Counted from the stretch's first letter, positions 26,633 through 35,167 are shown. The stretch: 64,000 bases of DNA from Pseudarthrobacter sp. PS3-L1 (GCF_030063285.1 NZ_JASISU010000001.1:248001-312000), one strand, 5' to 3'. The notes: a model not told the origin generated them from the letters alone. Translations and numbers: made by a program.

Positions 26633-27254
26633 GACTCCACTGTTGGGACTCCAGCAGGTGAAGATCTGCTGGAGTATCGATGTCGGCGCCGCTGCAGAGG
26701 TCGCTGCAGTCCACGAGGTCGACGACATCCGGCCGGGCTCGGAGGAACAGGCGGGCTCCAGAGTCGCCACCGGCGCCTGCTGCCGCGGCTTCCCGGTAGG
26801 CGGCGTCCAGAATGAGCGGATGGCCGCGGCGTAGGCTGCCGGCCGCGTCAAGGTACCCTGCGGCCGTGATCCTCGCTGACGTGTGGCATCCGATCAGTCT
26901 CGTGACTGCCTGGGCTGTGAGCCCTGGCTGGTCAACAAGTGCCACCATGATGTGATGGCCAGGTGGTGCCGCCGAGATCCCCAGCTTCAGCGAACTTCCC
27001 ATTCCTGTCTTCCATTGCGCGTTGCGCACCACTGTGTGGCCGATGAGCCCCGGCAGGGCTTCGATCTGTTCCGCGCCAGATCCTGCTACCACCACCACGC
27101 TGGCGCAGCCACCCTTGGCAAGGACCTCGGCGAGTTCCTCGACCAGGCTGCTGCCACGAAATGGCAGCAGCGCCTTCGGGCCGAGCCCCAGCCGGGTGCC
27201 CGAACCTGCGGCGAGGAGCACGGCCGTAATATTGTCCGGCGTGGGAAGATTCAT
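26568..27254 (-). CDS. MobA/MocA-like NTP transferase
   Basis: 228 residues. AVLLAAGSGTRLGLGPKALLPFRG is the nucleotidyltransferase P-loop-like signature, with ALVDQPGLTAQAVTRLI and DIDTPADLHLL near the C-terminus. Members include CTP:molybdopterin cytidylyltransferase MocA, here the closest type by motif. A molybdopterin oxidoreductase of the sulfite-oxidase class occurs at 29408-30985, but that class does not use the dinucleotide cofactor. The last 20 or so residues (SPTSGDGSIRGSSDRR) are a non-family tail that overlaps the end of the aldo/keto reductase on the other strand. Confidence 0.8.
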   Translation of the reverse strand: MNLPTPDNITAVLLAAGSGTRLGLGPKALLPFRGSSLVEELAEVLAKGGCASVVVVAGSGAEQIEALPGLIGHTVVRNAQWKTGMGSSLKLGISAAPPGHHIMVALVDQPGLTAQAVTRLIGCHTSARITAAGYLDAAGSLRRGHPLILDAAYREAAAAGAGGDSGARLFLRARPDVVDLVDCSDLCSGADIDTPADLHLLESQQWSPTSGDGSIRGSSDRRSSAHPQ

Positions 27255-27302
27255 GGCTCAACCCTAGTGGTCAGCCTCCGCCAGGTGGCTTACGATCAAC
27301 TC

Positions 27303-27953
27303 ATGACAGCCAACCGGGGACTCGCGCTCTTTCGTTTCTTTTTTGCGGCGCTCTGCCTGGCGGCAATCGCCAGCCAGTTCGCCTACAACGTGGCAAACAT
27401 CGAGGATTACAAGCCGGGCAACTTCTTCAGCTTTTTCACCATCGAGTCCAACATCATTGCTACTGTTGCGTTTGCCGTTGCGGGCTGGTTCGCGTGGCAT
27501 GGACGGAGTCCGCGCTGGCTGGAGCTCCTGCGCGGCGGCGCCACCATGTACATGGCCATCACGGGGATCATCTACAGCCTCTTGCTCAGCAACATCCAGG
27601 TGGATACGGCTGTGCCCTGGGTGAATGTGGTGCTGCACTACACAATGCCTACCGTGCTGGTGATTGACTGGCTGGTGGATCTTCCGCAGCGGCGGATTTC
27701 GGTCCGGGAATCCCTTATTCTCCTGGTATTCCCTGTCCTGTACCTGGCCTACAGCCTGATCCGCGGACCGATCGTGGATTGGTACCCCTACCCGTTCCTG
27801 GATCCACGGATCGACGGATACGGGCAGGTGGCTGTCATGTCTGTTCTTGTTGCGGTGGTGGCGTTTGTCCTGGCCCTGGTGATTGCATGGTCCACCAGGC
27901 TGCGCAGCGCTGTCCCGCACCCTGCGGCGCTGGATGCCTCCAACACACACTGA
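27303..27953 (+). CDS. Pr6Pr-type integral membrane protein
   Basis: 216 residues with six hydrophobic segments. The FxFFTIESNI motif (NFFSFFTIESNIIATVAFAVAG) and the downstream LLHYTMPTV-like stretch (VVLHYTMPTVLVIDWLVD) are typical of the FAR-17a/AIG1-like Pr6Pr family. Function unknown, possibly lipid hydrolase-like as for the eukaryotic AIG1 relatives. The divergent nucleotidyltransferase start is 48 bp upstream. Confidence 0.78.
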   Translation: MTANRGLALFRFFFAALCLAAIASQFAYNVANIEDYKPGNFFSFFTIESNIIATVAFAVAGWFAWHGRSPRWLELLRGGATMYMAITGIIYSLLLSNIQVDTAVPWVNVVLHYTMPTVLVIDWLVDLPQRRISVRESLILLVFPVLYLAYSLIRGPIVDWYPYPFLDPRIDGYGQVAVMSVLVAVVAFVLALVIAWSTRLRSAVPHPAALDASNTH

Positions 27954-27956
27954 ACC

Positions 27957-28331
27957 TCACAGTAGGGGCAACAGTCCTGACAGGTCTGCACGCAGCCCCG
28001 AGGCGGAAACGCGCCCTTCGCTGACGGCCTCGGACCAGCTCAGGGTCCCTGTGACAAGGCTCAGCCAGGTAGCGGCCTCGCACTCGATAACGTTGGGCGG
28101 GGTACCCCGGGTGTGTCGTGGTCCCGCCACGCACTGCGTCACGCCAAACGGTGGAACCCGCACTTCCACGGAGTTCCCGGGGGCACGCGCGGTGACTTCC
28201 TCAAGGGAGTATCTGACGGCCGTGGCGGTCAGTGGACGCGGGGCCACTCCGCCAGCTTGGACGGCAGAAACCCACGACGCCACGGCGGCGGATCCCTCTG
28301 CGACGTCGATCCGACGTCGAGCTACAGCCAT
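27957..28331 (-). CDS. Sterol carrier family (SCP2-like) small protein
   Basis: 124 residues. Basic start MAVARRRIDVAEG, then ALTATAVRYSLEEVTARAPGNSVEVRVPPFGVTQC and ECEAATWLSLVTGTLSW, the pattern of the actinobacterial sterol-carrier family protein. Cytoplasmic; lipid binding by analogy only. Two starts compete: ATG 28331 and GTG 28337, the latter overlapping the asparaginase stop (GTGA). Coupled with asparaginase upstream. Confidence 0.65.
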   Translation of the reverse strand: MAVARRRIDVAEGSAAVASWVSAVQAGGVAPRPLTATAVRYSLEEVTARAPGNSVEVRVPPFGVTQCVAGPRHTRGTPPNVIECEAATWLSLVTGTLSWSEAVSEGRVSASGLRADLSGLLPLL

Positions 28332-28333
28332 GA

Positions 28334-29359
28334 TCACTGCTCCCTTTCCAACAGTGCGGATACCGACTGACCCAGGCGGATCCGCCCCACGGGCCGCCCA
28401 CCACCGAGGACTGGCTCCACTACCTGGTCCAGGACTGTGGACACGGACGTCGGATTCGCTGCGTCCACGGCGGCCAGCAGCGTCAGTCCCACCAGCGTCG
28501 CAGCCCGCAGATTGCCGTCCAGGATCTTAACGGCTACTGACACGCCCTGCTCTGTAGCCATGGCCACAACGCCTTCTGCGCCGATTTTGGCGAGGATTCC
28601 CAGCTGTTCCATGACCACCGTGTTGGCTTCACCCAACCCCTGCACAGCCCACGGATAGTCCAGCATGGACGTTGCTATGGTGGCGGCGCGAGCATTGGAA
28701 TGTTTGTCGCCGGGGGCCTTGGCAAGCGTTGAGAAAGCCCGGGCCAGACCAGTGAGGGACACTGCAGCGACGGGGGCACCGCAACCGTCTATGCCCATGT
28801 GGGCGATAGGTTCGCCAGTGTATTCCTCGATTACCTCGCGGACCCGCCGCTGGAGTGGGTGGTGCGGTTCAAGGTAGCTGGCCACGTCCCACCCGTTTTC
28901 AGTGCACGCCCAAAGGAAGGCGGCGTGCTTTCCGGAGCAGTTGAAGGCGATTCTGGACTTGCCCTTCTCGGAGCGGATCAGCCAAGCGCGGGCCGTCTCG
29001 TCCTGGGGCCAGCCAGCGGGACACTGCAGGTGGTTCTCGGTAACTCCAGCAGCGCTCAGCATTCCCGAGACAACGTCCATATGGTCCAGCGAGCCCACGT
29101 GGCTTCCGCAAGCCAACGCAACCTGGGCGCCCCGGAGTGGGACGCCCGATTGCATGGCCGCCAGGGCCTGGAAGGGTTTCAGTGCCGAACGCGCGTAGAC
29201 GGGAGCTGCGATGTCGCCTAGCTCAACAACAATGTTGCCATCGGCTGCCATTACCACCGCCGATCCCACGTGCCTGGATTCAATGAATCCACTGCGTTCC
29301 AGGACCGCCAGTTCGACGGCTGACTCTGCGGTGAACGTTGCGTGGGGGAGTGTGGCCAT
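28334..29359 (-). CDS. L-asparaginase II family protein (rhizobial type)
   Basis: 341 residues of the asparaginase family related to Rhizobium etli asparaginase II: SRHVGSAVVMAADG, YARSALKPFQALAAM (conserved Ser-Lys), ALACGSHVGSLDHM, NCSGKHAAFLWACTENGW (conserved Cys-Ser-Gly-Lys-His) and HMGIDGCGAPV. Hydrolyses L-asparagine to aspartate and ammonia; no signal peptide, cytoplasmic. ATG 29359 at the family start. Downstream coupling to the SCP2-like gene. Confidence 0.9.
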   Translation of the reverse strand: MATLPHATFTAESAVELAVLERSGFIESRHVGSAVVMAADGNIVVELGDIAAPVYARSALKPFQALAAMQSGVPLRGAQVALACGSHVGSLDHMDVVSGMLSAAGVTENHLQCPAGWPQDETARAWLIRSEKGKSRIAFNCSGKHAAFLWACTENGWDVASYLEPHHPLQRRVREVIEEYTGEPIAHMGIDGCGAPVAAVSLTGLARAFSTLAKAPGDKHSNARAATIATSMLDYPWAVQGLGEANTVVMEQLGILAKIGAEGVVAMATEQGVSVAVKILDGNLRAATLVGLTLLAAVDAANPTSVSTVLDQVVEPVLGGGRPVGRIRLGQSVSALLEREQ

Positions 29360-29407
29360 GGAGCCAGTCTAAGGCGAGAGGCGCTGTGGTTTAGGCTCCC
29401 GGGGCTG

Positions 29408-30985
29408 TTACTCCGCGGTGACCATCACTGACTGCCAGCCTGAAGCTCCGTCAGGAACGGGGTCAGCACGCTGGTCCGTCTGGACCTCACCGGTGCCGTC
29501 CGTGGCACGGACCTTGATGTAGTGCGGCCCCGGAGTTGCTTCCCACTGATAGGACCACTGGCGCCACGTGACCAGCGATGCCTCGGCTGAGAGTGTTGTC
29601 TCGACCCAGTCATCGTTGTCGATCTGGATCTCAACCTTGGTGATACCCCTGGTCTGCGCCCAGGCGGTGCCACCGATGCCCACGGTGCCTGCCTTGACCT
29701 TTTCAAAGGACTTGGGCACCTCAACACGTGCCATCGTCTTGATGGGTCCGTGATCGGACCAGCCGCGATCGGTCCAGTAGGACGTCTTGTCTTCGAATCG
29801 TGTTACTTCCAGGTCGACCACCCATTTGGTAGCAGACACGAATCCGTAAAGGCCCGGGACCACCATGCGGACGGGGTAGCCGTGTTCCAGCGGAAGGGGC
29901 TCATCGTTCATGCCGATGGCGAAGATCGCATCCCGATCATCCTGGAGGACTTCCAGGGGAGTGGAGGCACTGAAGCCGTCAATCGAGGTGGAGAGGACCA
30001 TATCCGCACCGTCCTTGGGTTTTGCCCGGGCGATGACGTCACGGATGGGCATGCCCAACCATTTGGCGTTGCCGGCCAAGTTGCCGCCGACCGGGTTTGA
30101 AACGCAGGTCATGCTGATGTGGGATTCGATCAGGTCCGCATCCATGAGCTCCTGGAAGGTCATGGTGAACTCTTCCTCCACCATTCCGTGGACACGAAGT
30201 TCCCATTCATCGGCGGCGATCTCCGGCACGCTCAGTGCTGTATCAATGCGGTAAAACTGGTCGTTGGGTGTTACCCAGGGCGTCACTCCCTGGACGGGCG
30301 ACTGCACGCCGTCGGGGATTGCCGGGGCTGCCTTGGCTGGGGCTGGCAGTTTGAGTGAATCGCGGGCCTTGGCAACGTTGCTGCGCGCCGCGCCCAGGAG
30401 TCGCCCACCGGTGGCGGCAATACCGGCTGCCACTGCTGTGATTCCGGTAGCGGCGAAGAACGCCCGGCGGGAGGTCGCAGGCCGTTCCGGCGCCTTGGCA
30501 GCAGAGCCTGCCGGACTCGTCGGGAACGAGTCCATGCGCCAGATGCGGCTGATGAGGAGCCGCAGGATCAGGAGCCCGGCGACAGTGCCGACCAGGCTGG
30601 GGATGGCATCCACAAGCTTGACGCCCGAGCGCGTCACGACGCTGACAACAATCACGGCCCCCATAAACAGGACGCCCAGGACGCCAAGTGCCCATTTACG
30701 GTAGGCGACAACACCGAGCACGCAGGCCAGGATGGCGATGGTGACTCCCATGCCCACAAAGAGGGCCAACTTGTCATTGGTGCCAAACGTGGCAATGGCG
30801 AAATCCTTCAACCACGGCGGTGTGAAGTCAATGAAAGTGGAACCCAGTGCAAAAACCGGAGTGGCACGTGACGTGAAGAACGCACCCAGCAGTTCCGCTA
30901 CGGCGAGGACGACGGCGGCACTAACCACGCCTGCCAGCGCTGCGAGCGCCGTGGGACCCTTGATCCACTTCATTAATTTCTTCAT
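29408..30985 (-). CDS. Membrane-anchored sulfite-oxidase-type molybdopterin enzyme
   Basis: 525 residues. Residues 1 to about 165 hold four membrane helices, then SRRAFFAATGITAVAAGIAA, which looks like an embedded twin-arginine-type segment. The exported oxidoreductase molybdopterin domain follows (QSPVQGVTPWVTPNDQFYRID). The molybdenum-ligand cysteine is in SMTCVSNPVGGNLAGNAKWLGMPIRDVI. A C-terminal Mo-co dimerisation domain (GIGGTAWAQTRGITKVEIQIDN, SLVTWRQWSYQW) completes it. Catalysis is therefore expected outside the membrane, substrate unknown. Start ATG 30985; a TTG nine codons earlier is possible. The 30986-31171 gap before purD shows no gene. Confidence 0.9.
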   Translation of the reverse strand: MKKLMKWIKGPTALAALAGVVSAAVVLAVAELLGAFFTSRATPVFALGSTFIDFTPPWLKDFAIATFGTNDKLALFVGMGVTIAILACVLGVVAYRKWALGVLGVLFMGAVIVVSVVTRSGVKLVDAIPSLVGTVAGLLILRLLISRIWRMDSFPTSPAGSAAKAPERPATSRRAFFAATGITAVAAGIAATGGRLLGAARSNVAKARDSLKLPAPAKAAPAIPDGVQSPVQGVTPWVTPNDQFYRIDTALSVPEIAADEWELRVHGMVEEEFTMTFQELMDADLIESHISMTCVSNPVGGNLAGNAKWLGMPIRDVIARAKPKDGADMVLSTSIDGFSASTPLEVLQDDRDAIFAIGMNDEPLPLEHGYPVRMVVPGLYGFVSATKWVVDLEVTRFEDKTSYWTDRGWSDHGPIKTMARVEVPKSFEKVKAGTVGIGGTAWAQTRGITKVEIQIDNDDWVETTLSAEASLVTWRQWSYQWEATPGPHYIKVRATDGTGEVQTDQRADPVPDGASGWQSVMVTAE

Positions 30986-31171
30986 GACTGCACTTCGAAG
31001 CTGCGCAGCCAAAGGATGGCTCAGGTGGGGGCATGGTCCTGCGGAGCGGGAGGGGTGTTTAGGCCTGGATTCTTCCCAGGCAGTTGTTGGCCTTGTTGCA
31101 GTCCGGCAAATCAGTCCAGCAACCAGTCACAACTTAGGCAGGCAACGCCTCACAAAGTACCCTTGGTGACT

Positions 31172-32488
31172 GTGAAGGTACTAGTCATTGGCCCCGGCGG
31201 CCGCGAACACGCCCTTGTCCGTTCCCTGCTCTCTGATCCCACGGTGTCCGAGGTTCACGCAGCACCGGGCAACGCCGGGATCAACAAACTGGTGCCCAGT
31301 CACGCCATTGATGCAAACAACCCCGACGCCGTTGCGGCCCTGGCCGTCCGTCTTGACGTGGACCTCGTGGTGGTTGGTCCTGAGGCCCCCCTCGCTGCTG
31401 GCGTCTCGGATGCCGTCCGAGCAGCCGGGATTCCGGTGTTTGGACCCAGCATGGCTGCAGCCCAGCTTGAGGCTTCCAAGGCATTCGCCAAGGAAGTCAT
31501 GGCGGAGGCAGAGGTTCCCACGGCCATGGCAATGGTCGCTGCGACCGCAGAGGAAGCTGCCGCTGCCTTGGATACTTTCGGCGCCCCCTACGTTGTCAAG
31601 GATGACGGGCTGGCAGCTGGCAAGGGTGTTGTGGTTACCAAGGACCGTGATGAAGCCCTGGCCCATGCACAGACGTGCTTTGATGCAGGCGGCACTGTGG
31701 TCATCGAGGAGTTCCTTGACGGGCCCGAGGTCTCCATCTTTGTCCTTTGCGATGGCCGCACCACAGTGGCCCTCTCACCTGCACAGGATTTCAAGCGGAT
31801 CTTTGACAATGATGAGGGCCCCAACACTGGCGGAATGGGTGCCTACACCCCGCTGGAGTGGGCACCGCCTGGACTGGTGCAGGAAGTCATTGACCGGGTG
31901 GCCCAGCCTACGGTCCAGGAAATGGCCCGTCGTGGCACCCCGTTCGTTGGTGTGCTTTTTGTGGGCCTGGCGCTGACGTCGCGCGGCACCCGCGTCATTG
32001 AATTCAACGTCCGCTTTGGTGATCCAGAGACCCAGGCGGTCCTGGCCCGGCTCAAAACCCCCTTGGGTGGGGTGCTGCTTGCAGCTGCCAGGGGCGAACT
32101 GGATCAGGCGGATGAGTTGCGTTGGTCAAAGGACACCGCAGTAGCCGTCGTCGTCGCTTCTGAGAACTATCCTGGACTGCCCAAGACAGGTGACCGAATC
32201 CGTGGCCTGAAGAAGGCTGGCGAGCTGGACGGCGTTCACGTCATCCACGCCGGAACCGCCTTGGATGACGACGGCAAGGTGGTATCAGCAGGAGGGCGGG
32301 TGCTCGCCGTGGTGGCTCTGGGCAGCGATCTTGTGGAGGCACGCGAACGGGCGTACGACGGCGTGGAGCTGGTGCAGCTCGACGGCGGGCAGTTCCGCAC
32401 GGACATTGCGCGCAAGGCAGCGCGTGGAGAGATCCGACTGCCCTCGATCCACACATCCGCCCTTCCGATCGTCGCAAAGAAGGCGTGA
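31172..32488 (+). CDS. purD: Phosphoribosylamine-glycine ligase
   Basis: 438 residues, GAR synthetase, second step of purine biosynthesis (ATP + phosphoribosylamine + glycine). [15 protein letters not shown] opens the N-domain; ATP-grasp elements include [15 protein letters not shown] and [11 protein letters not shown] near residue 280. The start is GTG 31172 ([10 protein letters not shown]) or GTG 31166; no good ribosome binding site distinguishes them. purC follows with one base between stop and start. Confidence 0.94.
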   Translation: MKVLVIGPGGREHALVRSLLSDPTVSEVHAAPGNAGINKLVPSHAIDANNPDAVAALAVRLDVDLVVVGPEAPLAAGVSDAVRAAGIPVFGPSMAAAQLEASKAFAKEVMAEAEVPTAMAMVAATAEEAAAALDTFGAPYVVKDDGLAAGKGVVVTKDRDEALAHAQTCFDAGGTVVIEEFLDGPEVSIFVLCDGRTTVALSPAQDFKRIFDNDEGPNTGGMGAYTPLEWAPPGLVQEVIDRVAQPTVQEMARRGTPFVGVLFVGLALTSRGTRVIEFNVRFGDPETQAVLARLKTPLGGVLLAAARGELDQADELRWSKDTAVAVVVASENYPGLPKTGDRIRGLKKAGELDGVHVIHAGTALDDDGKVVSAGGRVLAVVALGSDLVEARERAYDGVELVQLDGGQFRTDIARKAARGEIRLPSIHTSALPIVAKKA

Positions 32489-32489
32489 A

Positions 32490-33428
32490 ATGACTGACCT
32501 GACACCCGGTGGTTTCGAGACCACCGCCCTGGACCTTCCCGGGTGGACCCACGTCTACTCCGGGAAAGTGCGCGACCTCTACGTCCCGACGGATGAATCG
32601 ATCGCACAGCGCCTCGGACAGGACTGCGTCCTGGTGGTGGCAAGCGACAGGATCAGTGCCTATGACCACGTCTTGACCAGCGAAATCCCCGACAAGGGCG
32701 CAATCCTGACGCAGCTGAGCCTGTGGTGGTTTGACCAGCTGGGGGTGGAACACCACGTTCTCGCCTCCACCGTGGCAGATGGTGTTCCGGAAGCCGTCGC
32801 CGGGCGGGCCATGATCTGCAAGAAACTGGACATGTTCCCGATCGAGTGCATTGCCCGTGGGTACCTCACGGGTTCCGGACTCCTCGAATACCGTGATTCC
32901 GGAACCGTCTGCAGTATCCCGCTGCCTGATGGGCTGGTAGATGGCTCACGGCTGGAAACTGCGCTGTTCACCCCGTCAGCGAAAGCCGAGGTGGGCGAAC
33001 ATGATGAAAACATCACCTATGACGCTGTGGTGCAGACGGTAGGACCCGACATTGCCGAACGGCTGCAGGAGCTGACGCTGCGGATCTACACCCGTGCCGA
33101 GGAGATTGCGCGTAGCAGGGGCATCATCCTGGCAGACACGAAAGTGGAGTTTGGCTTTGACGCAAACTCAGGCGCCATCACCCTGGGAGATGAGGTCCTG
33201 ACGCCAGATTCCTCCAGGTTCTGGGACGCTGCCACGTATCAGCCGGGACAGGCCCAGGCGTCCTACGACAAGCAGTATGTCCGTGACTGGCTTACATCTG
33301 CTGAATCAGGCTGGGACAGGGCATCTGATGAGGCGCCGCCCGAGCTGCCAGCCGAGGTGGTGGCAAAGACCCGGGCCCGGTACGTTGAGGCTTTTGAGAA
33401 GCTGACCGGCGGGTCCTTCACGGCCTAG
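32490..33428 (+). CDS. purC: SAICAR synthetase
   Basis: 312 residues, phosphoribosylaminoimidazole-succinocarboxamide synthase. HVYSGKVRDLYVP near residue 20, VVASDRISAYDHVL, IECIARGYLTGSGLLEY, and GIILADTKVEFGF are the family signatures. ATG 32490 begins one base after the purD TGA with AAGAAGG upstream, so purD-purC form an operon. Length is typical of the larger actinobacterial form. Confidence 0.95.
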   Translation: MTDLTPGGFETTALDLPGWTHVYSGKVRDLYVPTDESIAQRLGQDCVLVVASDRISAYDHVLTSEIPDKGAILTQLSLWWFDQLGVEHHVLASTVADGVPEAVAGRAMICKKLDMFPIECIARGYLTGSGLLEYRDSGTVCSIPLPDGLVDGSRLETALFTPSAKAEVGEHDENITYDAVVQTVGPDIAERLQELTLRIYTRAEEIARSRGIILADTKVEFGFDANSGAITLGDEVLTPDSSRFWDAATYQPGQAQASYDKQYVRDWLTSAESGWDRASDEAPPELPAEVVAKTRARYVEAFEKLTGGSFTA

Positions 33429-33439
33429 GGTGCTGCGGC

Positions 33440-34702
33440 TCAGCTGGCCTGGGCGGCAGCAGCACGCTGCTGCGCAAGCCTAATTTCCAGGAGCGTATCC
33501 ATGACCTGCTGGACACGGTCCGCGGCCCCTGCGCTGGTGAACTCTTTTTGGGCCTGACTGAGGAAGTCCACTGCTTCGTCGGATTCTCCTGCTGCTTTGA
33601 GCGACTTGCCGAGCAGCAGCGAGACCTCGCCGGAGGTGTGGGTGGCCAGGTCCTCGCGTTCATGGTGGATCTCGCGGAGCTTTGCGATTGCGGCAGTGAT
33701 GTCACCGGTAAGGTACAGCCAGCGTGCCCGGATGAAAGCCACTTCCAGCCGGTCCACGTTGTTCCCGCCAACAATGGAGAGCGCCAATTCCGCGCGCTCA
33801 ATCGCTGCCAGGGTCTCTGGTTCGACAATGCCGGAGGAAAGCCGGACGGCGGCGGATGCCTTGTTGAACCTGGCCCACAGTTCAATGTCGTTGGCTGGCG
33901 AGAGGAGCTTGGCTGCGCGTTCGTGGTTGCGGATGCCCTCGGGGTAATCGTGGCGCATGAAGGCAACGTTGCCCACCACCCACGCAACCTCGCCGGCGAG
34001 CTGGGACATGGAAGTACCTTCAAGCTGGGTGTTCATGGCCTGGCAGAGGGCCCAGGCTTCATCGAGCCTGCCGCTTTCGGCAAGGGCGCCAATGAGCGCA
34101 CGATGCGCCCCAACAATCAACGTGGAACCCTGAGGCAGGTGCGCGCTCAGGTCAACAGCTGCCTGTGCGTGCCGGACAGCCTCAGTCAGCTGCCCCTGCC
34201 CCTGATGGACTGCGGCGAGCATCTGGCGTGCCCGGACACCAAGCCCCGCTGACTCCTGGGCCATAGGGTGTTCGAGGAGATGTTCCATGATGCGCTGGCA
34301 GCCCTGCCAGTCACCCTGCTTGATCAGGGCCTCTGCCTGCATATATGTCATGTTCCACCAGGCGCTGGTGTTCTTCCCCTCAAGGGCAATCTGCGCCGCA
34401 GCTGCTGCATGGGAGGCCGCAAGGGGGTAATCGCGCAGGTCCCAGGCCTGCCGCGCGTAGAGACCGGCCAGGACATACTCGGCATCACTCAGGGAGATAG
34501 GCTGGCTCCACGCCTCAAGCGCTTTGGGGGCCAACTCAAGCCTGCGCGCCAGCTCCTCGATGATGTCCGCCGTCGGTTCGCGGCGTCCGGTCTCCAGCAG
34601 CGAGATGTAGCTGGGGGAGTAGAGGCCCTTCCCGAGCTCGGCCTGGGTCAAACCGCGTTCCAAACGCTCTGCCCGGAGCTTCTCTCCGAATCCGTTGCCC
34701 AA
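33440..34702 (-). CDS. XRE-family regulator with TPR-like C-terminal region (RRNPP-like)
   Basis: 420 residues. HTH_3 domain at residues 5-60 (EKLRAERLERGLTQAELGKGLYSPSYISLLETGRREP). About 350 residues follow of repeated helical hairpins of TPR type, e.g. ASHAAAAAQIALEGKNTSAWW, LGVRARQMLAAVHQGQGQL, ALIGALAESGRLDEAWALC, ARWLYLTGDITAAIAKL and LGKSLKAAGESDEAVDFL. This order, a single XRE domain then a TPR superhelix, is that of RRNPP peptide-pheromone receptors such as PlcR and NprR. The start is TTG 34702, since GGGAGG lies 6 bp upstream; an upstream GTG at 34726 has no such support. It is divergent from the repeat-containing secreted peptide gene, which is therefore the likely ligand source. 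In relatives of PlcR the peptide binds the TPR groove and alters DNA binding; here that is inference. Confidence 0.85.
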   Translation of the reverse strand: MGNGFGEKLRAERLERGLTQAELGKGLYSPSYISLLETGRREPTADIIEELARRLELAPKALEAWSQPISLSDAEYVLAGLYARQAWDLRDYPLAASHAAAAAQIALEGKNTSAWWNMTYMQAEALIKQGDWQGCQRIMEHLLEHPMAQESAGLGVRARQMLAAVHQGQGQLTEAVRHAQAAVDLSAHLPQGSTLIVGAHRALIGALAESGRLDEAWALCQAMNTQLEGTSMSQLAGEVAWVVGNVAFMRHDYPEGIRNHERAAKLLSPANDIELWARFNKASAAVRLSSGIVEPETLAAIERAELALSIVGGNNVDRLEVAFIRARWLYLTGDITAAIAKLREIHHEREDLATHTSGEVSLLLGKSLKAAGESDEAVDFLSQAQKEFTSAGAADRVQQVMDTLLEIRLAQQRAAAAQAS

Positions 34703-34834
34703 ACCAGTCCTCCCTATAGCGCACAAATTTTTTCAGGTAATGCTTGACAGTACCTGTGGAAGCAATTTTACAATGTATGTCAACACGGACAGTGCCTATT
34801 GTGTAACAAATCCGACTCGTATTGAGGACAACAT
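34703..34834. promoter_or_regulatory. A/T-rich divergent promoter with repeated GACAGTRCCT elements
   Basis: 132-bp region between the TPR regulator and the peptide gene, much A/T-richer than its surroundings. GACAGTACCT (34746-34755) recurs as GACAGTGCCT (34788-34797), 42 bp apart, about four helical turns. An inverted pair CAGGTA / TACCTG (34733-34738 and 34751-34756) overlaps the first element. These are the best candidate binding sites for the regulator. No database motif was available to compare. Confidence 0.5.
34744..34774 (+). promoter_or_regulatory. Candidate sigma-70 promoter of the peptide gene
   Basis: Consensus -35 TTGACA (34744-34749) and near-consensus -10 TACAAT (34769-34774) separated by 19 bp, longer than the usual 17. 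The over-long spacing and overlap of the -35 box with the GACAGTACCT element would suit an activator-dependent promoter. Transcription would start about 55 bp before the ATG. Confidence 0.5.
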
Positions 34835-35092
34835 ATGTTGAAGAAGATTGCTGCTGCGGCTGCCCTGGCGGGCATCGTGGCTCTCGCCGCAGGCACGCCG
34901 GCCGTTTTGTCTGCAGGCATTTCCTCGGGCTCTGCAAGCATCGAGGCGGTGGGCAACTGGCCTGATCCGATGACGTACAAGACGACGGTGGGCAACTGGC
35001 CTGATCCGATGACGTACAAGACGACGGTGGGCAACTGGCCCGACCCCATGACGTACAAGACGACGGTGGGCAACTGGCCTGATCCTATGTAG
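34835..35092 (+). CDS. Secreted repeat-peptide precursor (candidate pheromone)
   Basis: 85 residues. A Sec-type signal peptide occupies about residues 1-28 (MLKK, then the hydrophobic AAAAALAGIVALAAG, with small residues around TPA and LSAG). After a short spacer (ISSGSASIEA) the octapeptide VGNWPDPM occurs four times at residues 39-46, 52-59, 65-72 and 78-85. The first three copies are followed by TYKTT; the last ends the protein. ATG 34835 has GAGGA six bp upstream. Only the octapeptide is common to all four copies, the first being preceded by EA and the others by TT, so it is the best guess for the released signal. The divergent XRE-TPR gene is the likely receptor. Alternatives are a multi-core modified peptide, though no modifying enzyme is nearby, or a small surface protein. 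Confidence 0.85.
   Translation: MLKKIAAAAALAGIVALAAGTPAVLSAGISSGSASIEAVGNWPDPMTYKTTVGNWPDPMTYKTTVGNWPDPMTYKTTVGNWPDPM
34949..35089 (+). repeat. 39-bp coding tandem repeat (3 full + 1 partial copy)
   Basis: Units at 34949-34987, 34988-35026, 35027-35065 and a 24-bp partial unit at 35066-35089. Units 1 and 2 are identical. Unit 3 differs by three silent third-base changes (CCT to CCC, GAT to GAC, CCG to CCC) and unit 4 by one silent change (CCG to CCT). All four encode VGNWPDPM, so changes are silent only: a sign of selection on the peptide rather than a fresh DNA duplication. Confidence 0.95.
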
Positions 35093-35110
35093 AGCAGCAG
35101 CTTCCTTCCA

Positions 35111-35167
35111 GCCGTGAGGCTCACGGCCCAAGACCCCGACTCAGGCTTTGGCATGAGGCGGGGTTTT
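35111..35167 (+). terminator. Terminator region after the peptide gene
   Basis: Two hairpins in series. The first is GCCGTGA-GGC-TCACGGC (35111-35127). The second has arms ACCCCGACTCA (35133-35143) and TGAGGCGGGGT (35154-35164), one mismatch, followed by TTTT. The second is a good intrinsic terminator, isolating the peptide gene as a single-gene transcript. Confidence 0.75.

Noticed and set aside
29408..30985. Link of the MobA/MocA-like transferase (26568) to the molybdoenzyme
   Set aside because: Sulfite-oxidase-type enzymes carry plain molybdopterin, not the cytidine dinucleotide form, so proximity alone does not show a shared pathway.
34949..35089. CRISPR-like or non-coding tandem repeat interpretation
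   Set aside because: Units are contiguous without spacers, the period (39) is a multiple of three, and differences are all silent in one frame, so it is a coding repeat.
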